DNA of 61,114 bases from Mycolicibacterium austroafricanum (GTDB taxonomy: Bacteria > Actinomycetota > Actinomycetes > Mycobacteriales > Mycobacteriaceae): positions 132,933-194,046 of the forward strand of contig NZ_HG964450.1 in assembly GCF_000612725.1 (NCBI RefSeq), read 5' to 3'. The notes beneath the pieces were generated by a model. That model did not search any database. It was not told where the DNA came from and saw only the letters and a program-made list of their open reading frames with translations. A program made the translations under genes and the position numbers. Positions 55,681 through 61,114 of this stretch are shown piece after piece; the stretch's first letter is position 1, and each line of letters begins with the position of its first letter.

Positions 55681-56244
55681 GTGAACGAGGCGCACCGGCT
55701 CTGCGGCAGCGACCAGTGGCGGCAGATGATCCGGGACGTGATCCTGCCGTGGGCGATGGGCGACCACCGACTCGGTGACGACGTGCTCGAAGTCGGTCCC
55801 GGCTACGGGGCCACCACCGACGTGCTCTGCACGGAGGTCGCCCGGCTGACCGCGGTCGAGATCGACCCCGACCTCGCCGCGATGCTGATCGACCGGTTCG
55901 CGGACCAACCGTCGGTGCAGATCGTGAATGCCGACGCCGCCGCGCTCGACTACCCCGACGGCCGGTTCACCGGCGCGGCGTGCTTCACGATGCTGCATCA
56001 CGTCGAGCCCTCGCAACGCCAGGACCGGCTGTTCGCCGAGATCGCACGGGTGCTTCGCCCCGGCGCCGTGCTGGTGGCCAGTGACAGCCTGGCCAGCGAG
56101 CCGCTGCAGCAGATGCACGACGCGGACACCTACAACCCGGTCGACCCGCAGACGCTGCCCGGCAGGCTCGAAGCAGCGGGCTTCACCGACGTCGAGGTGC
56201 AGACCAACGAGTTCGGCTGGTCGGCGGTGGCCCACAGGGCATGA
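55681..56244 (+). CDS. class I SAM-dependent methyltransferase
   Basis: This 187-residue enzyme has LEVGPGYGATTDVL (motif I, about 37-50), VEIDPDLAAMLIDRF and AACFTMLHHVEPSQRQDRL, a Methyltransf_11/25 pattern. The GTG at 55681 is used because the longer frame continues through the previous gene. It is eleven bases downstream of another methyltransferase but shares little sequence with it. It converges with dinF. Substrate unknown. Confidence 0.88.
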   Translation: MNEAHRLCGSDQWRQMIRDVILPWAMGDHRLGDDVLEVGPGYGATTDVLCTEVARLTAVEIDPDLAAMLIDRFADQPSVQIVNADAAALDYPDGRFTGAACFTMLHHVEPSQRQDRLFAEIARVLRPGAVLVASDSLASEPLQQMHDADTYNPVDPQTLPGRLEAAGFTDVEVQTNEFGWSAVAHRA

Positions 56245-56247
56245 ATG

Positions 56248-59042
<2,795 letters not shown>

Positions 59043-59076
59043 GTGGTCCTCTCTTCACGCGAGCGCTCATCGACGC

Positions 59077-61114
59077 TTACGTCCTCGCCTTCTCGACCAG
59101 CTCGTACGTCTCGATGACGTCGCCTTCCTTGATGTCGGAGTAGGTCAGTGTCAGACCACACTCGTAACCATCGCGGACCTCGGTGACATCGTCCTTCTCC
59201 CGCTTGAGCGACGAGATGGTGAGGTTCTCGGCGACCACCACGTTGTCGCGCAGCAGCCGCGCCTTGGCGTTGCGGCGCATGATGCCCGACTGGACCAGGC
59301 AGCCGGCGATGTTGCCGACCTTGGACGACCGGAAGATCGCGCGGATCTCGGCGCGGCCGAGCTCCTTCTCCTCGTAGACCGGCTTGAGCATGCCCTTGAG
59401 CGCGCTCTCGATCTCGTCGATCGCCTGGTAGATGATCGAGTAGTAGCGGATCTCGACGCCCTCGCGGTTGGCCAGCTCGGTGGCCTTGCCCTCGGCGCGG
59501 ACGTTGAAGCCGATGATGATCGCGTCCGAGGCCGACGCCAGGTTGACGTTCGTCTCGGTGACGCCACCGACACCGCGGTCGATGACACGCAGCTCGACCT
59601 CCTCGTCGACCTGGATACCCAGCAGGGCCTCTTCGAGCGCTTCCACCGTGCCGGAGTTGTCGCCCTTGAGGATCAGGTTCAGCTGACTGGTTTCCTTCAG
59701 CGCCGAATCCAGGTCCTCCAGGCTGATCCGCTTACGGGTGCGGGCGGCCAGCGCGTTGCGCTTGCGGGCGCTGCGCCGATCGGCGATCTGCCTGGCGATG
59801 CGGTCCTCGTCGACGACCAGGAAGTTGTCACCGGCACCCGGCACCGACGTGAAGCCGATGACCTGCACCGGACGCGACGGCAACGCCTCTTCGACGTCCT
59901 CGCCGTGCTCGTCGACCATTCGGCGCACGCGGCCGTAGGCGTCTCCCGCGACCACCGAGTCACCGACCCGCAGCGTGCCGCGCTGGATCAGCACGGTCGC
60001 CACCGGGCCGCGACCGCGGTCCAGGTGCGCCTCGATCGCCACACCCTGGGCCTCCATGTCGGGGTTGGCCCGCAGGTCCAGCGACGCGTCGGCGGTCAGG
60101 ATGACCGCCTCCAGCAGTGCCTCGATGTTGGTGCCCTGCTTGGCGGAGATGTCGACGAACATCGCGTCGCCGCCGTACTCCTCCGGCACCAGACCGTACT
60201 CGGTGAGCTGGCCGCGGATCTTGGCCGGGTCCGCGCCTTCCTTGTCGATCTTGTTGACCGCCACCACGATCGGCACGTCGGCAGCCTGCGCGTGGTTGAT
60301 CGCCTCGACCGTCTGCGGCATCACGCCGTCGTCGGCGGCGACCACCAGGATCGCGATGTCGGTGGCCTTGGCACCGCGGGCACGCATGGCGGTGAACGCC
60401 TCGTGACCCGGGGTGTCGATGAAGGTGATCGGGCGTTCGGTGCCGTCGAGGTCGACGGTCACCTGGTAGGCGCCGATGTGCTGGGTGATGCCGCCGGCCT
60501 CGCCCTCGCGGACGGTGGCGTTGCGGATGGTGTCCAGCAGTCGGGTCTTGCCGTGGTCGACGTGACCCATGACGGTGACCACCGGAGGACGGATCTCAAG
60601 ATCCTCCTCGCCACCCTCATCCTCGCCGTAGGTGAGGTCGAAGGATTCCAGCAGCTCGCGGTCCTCGTCCTCCGGGGACACCACCTGCACGACGTAGTTC
60701 ATCTCGCCGCCGAGCAGCTCGAGCGTCTCGTCGCCGACGGACTGGGTGGCCGTGACCATCTCACCGAGGTTGAACAGCGCCTGCACCAGCGATGCCGGGT
60801 TGGCGTTGATCTTCTCGGCGAAATCGCTCAGCGACGCGCCGCGGGCCAGCCGGATGGTCTCGCCGTTGCCGTGCGGAAGCCGCACACCGCCGACGACCGG
60901 GGCCTGCATGTTCTCGTATTCGGCCCTTTTCGCGCGCTTCGACTTGCGACCGCGCTTCGGTGCGCCGCCGGGACGACCGAACGCTCCCGCTGCGCCACCG
61001 CGCTGGCCGGGACGACCGCCGCCACCGCCACCGCCGGGACGACCGCGGAATCCACCGCCGCCGGCAGCGGGTGCGCCGCCTCCGGCTCCGCCGCCGCGGT
61101 AGTTACCGCCGCCG
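59077..61114 (-). CDS. infB: translation initiation factor IF-2, 5' end outside window
   Basis: This GTPase delivers initiator tRNA to the ribosome. The visible 678 codons start inside the long Gly/Arg/Pro-rich N-terminal segment (about 60957-61114, GGG-rich) typical of actinobacterial IF-2, then give the N2-like domain, G1 [17 protein letters not shown]3 DTPGHEAF, G4 [10 protein letters not shown], and the C-terminal C1/C2 domains ending VEKART. No stop interrupts the frame to the right edge; the true start lies beyond 61114. It heads the operon with rbfA, nrnA and dinF. Confidence 0.97.
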   Translation of the reverse strand, partial: GGGNYRGGGAGGGAPAAGGGGFRGRPGGGGGGGRPGQRGGAAGAFGRPGGAPKRGRKSKRAKRAEYENMQAPVVGGVRLPHGNGETIRLARGASLSDFAEKINANPASLVQALFNLGEMVTATQSVGDETLELLGGEMNYVVQVVSPEDEDRELLESFDLTYGEDEGGEEDLEIRPPVVTVMGHVDHGKTRLLDTIRNATVREGEAGGITQHIGAYQVTVDLDGTERPITFIDTPGHEAFTAMRARGAKATDIAILVVAADDGVMPQTVEAINHAQAADVPIVVAVNKIDKEGADPAKIRGQLTEYGLVPEEYGGDAMFVDISAKQGTNIEALLEAVILTADASLDLRANPDMEAQGVAIEAHLDRGRGPVATVLIQRGTLRVGDSVVAGDAYGRVRRMVDEHGEDVEEALPSRPVQVIGFTSVPGAGDNFLVVDEDRIARQIADRRSARKRNALAARTRKRISLEDLDSALKETSQLNLILKGDNSGTVEALEEALLGIQVDEEVELRVIDRGVGGVTETNVNLASASDAIIIGFNVRAEGKATELANREGVEIRYYSIIYQAIDEIESALKGMLKPVYEEKELGRAEIRAIFRSSKVGNIAGCLVQSGIMRRNAKARLLRDNVVVAENLTISSLKREKDDVTEVRDGYECGLTLTYSDIKEGDVIETYELVEKART

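Noticed and set aside
60957..61114. PE_PGRS-like glycine-rich protein at the right edge
   Set aside because: The Gly-rich sequence is in frame with, and continuous into, the IF-2 G domain; actinobacterial IF-2 has this type of N-terminus.

Overview
This GC-rich window comes from an actinobacterium, almost certainly a rapidly growing Mycobacterium (Mycolicibacterium). It carries the conserved mycobacterial blocks aldR-ald, pepR-gpsI-rpsO-ribF-sirR, truB-pptT-pptH and infB-rbfA-nrnA-dinF in the relative arrangement I know from Mycobacterium tuberculosis. Many starts are GTG or TTG, stop/start overlaps are frequent, and several promoters look leaderless.

Layout. Bases 1-864 hold a truncated DUF222 (13E12-type) protein, followed by a small secreted protein. 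Bases 1412-9786 (minus strand) form one long, tightly packed operon for a high-affinity group 2a uptake [NiFe]-hydrogenase (Huc): hucM, hucS, hucL, maturation protease, a 65-residue protein, a TPR protein, a NifU-Rieske electron carrier (hucE), an NHL propeller and an unknown protein. A divergent AraC-type regulator follows at 10010. The metallocentre assembly genes come next: hypF-hypC-hypD-hypE on the minus strand and hypA-hypB divergent on the plus strand, so the region encodes the whole machine from nickel insertion to electron transfer.

Bases 17129-27395 are mostly housekeeping: alanine dehydrogenase and its regulator, a SEC-C protein, a DUF4334 protein, a class A beta-lactamase, PepR, polynucleotide phosphorylase, S15, RibF and a DtxR-family regulator. 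Bases 27396-36250 are two lipid-metabolism operons: SDR/FadD/hydrolase, and Ltp1-like thiolase/SRPBCC/MaoC/SDR/FadE. A TetR regulator stands beside the second one, and a probable operator lies between the -35 and -10 boxes of the ltp promoter.

The most unusual stretch is 36473-44497: an OmpR-type two-component system, two paralogous exported beta-propeller (PD40-like) proteins and a RipA-like peptidoglycan endopeptidase. Three of these five genes are interrupted. The kinase and the first propeller each carry one extra C in a CCCC run, and the second propeller has an in-frame TAG where its paralogue has Trp. This may be an undescribed envelope-sensing or cell-wall system caught while decaying, or one partly obscured by sequence errors.

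The right end (44920-61114) contains a CBS protein, truB-pptT-pptH, a DUF3558-like exported protein, a sulfotransferase locus with its TetR regulator, a CocE-type hydrolase, enoyl-CoA hydratase, two methyltransferases, dinF, nrnA, rbfA and the 3' part of infB. I see no tRNA, rRNA, CRISPR array or insertion sequence.
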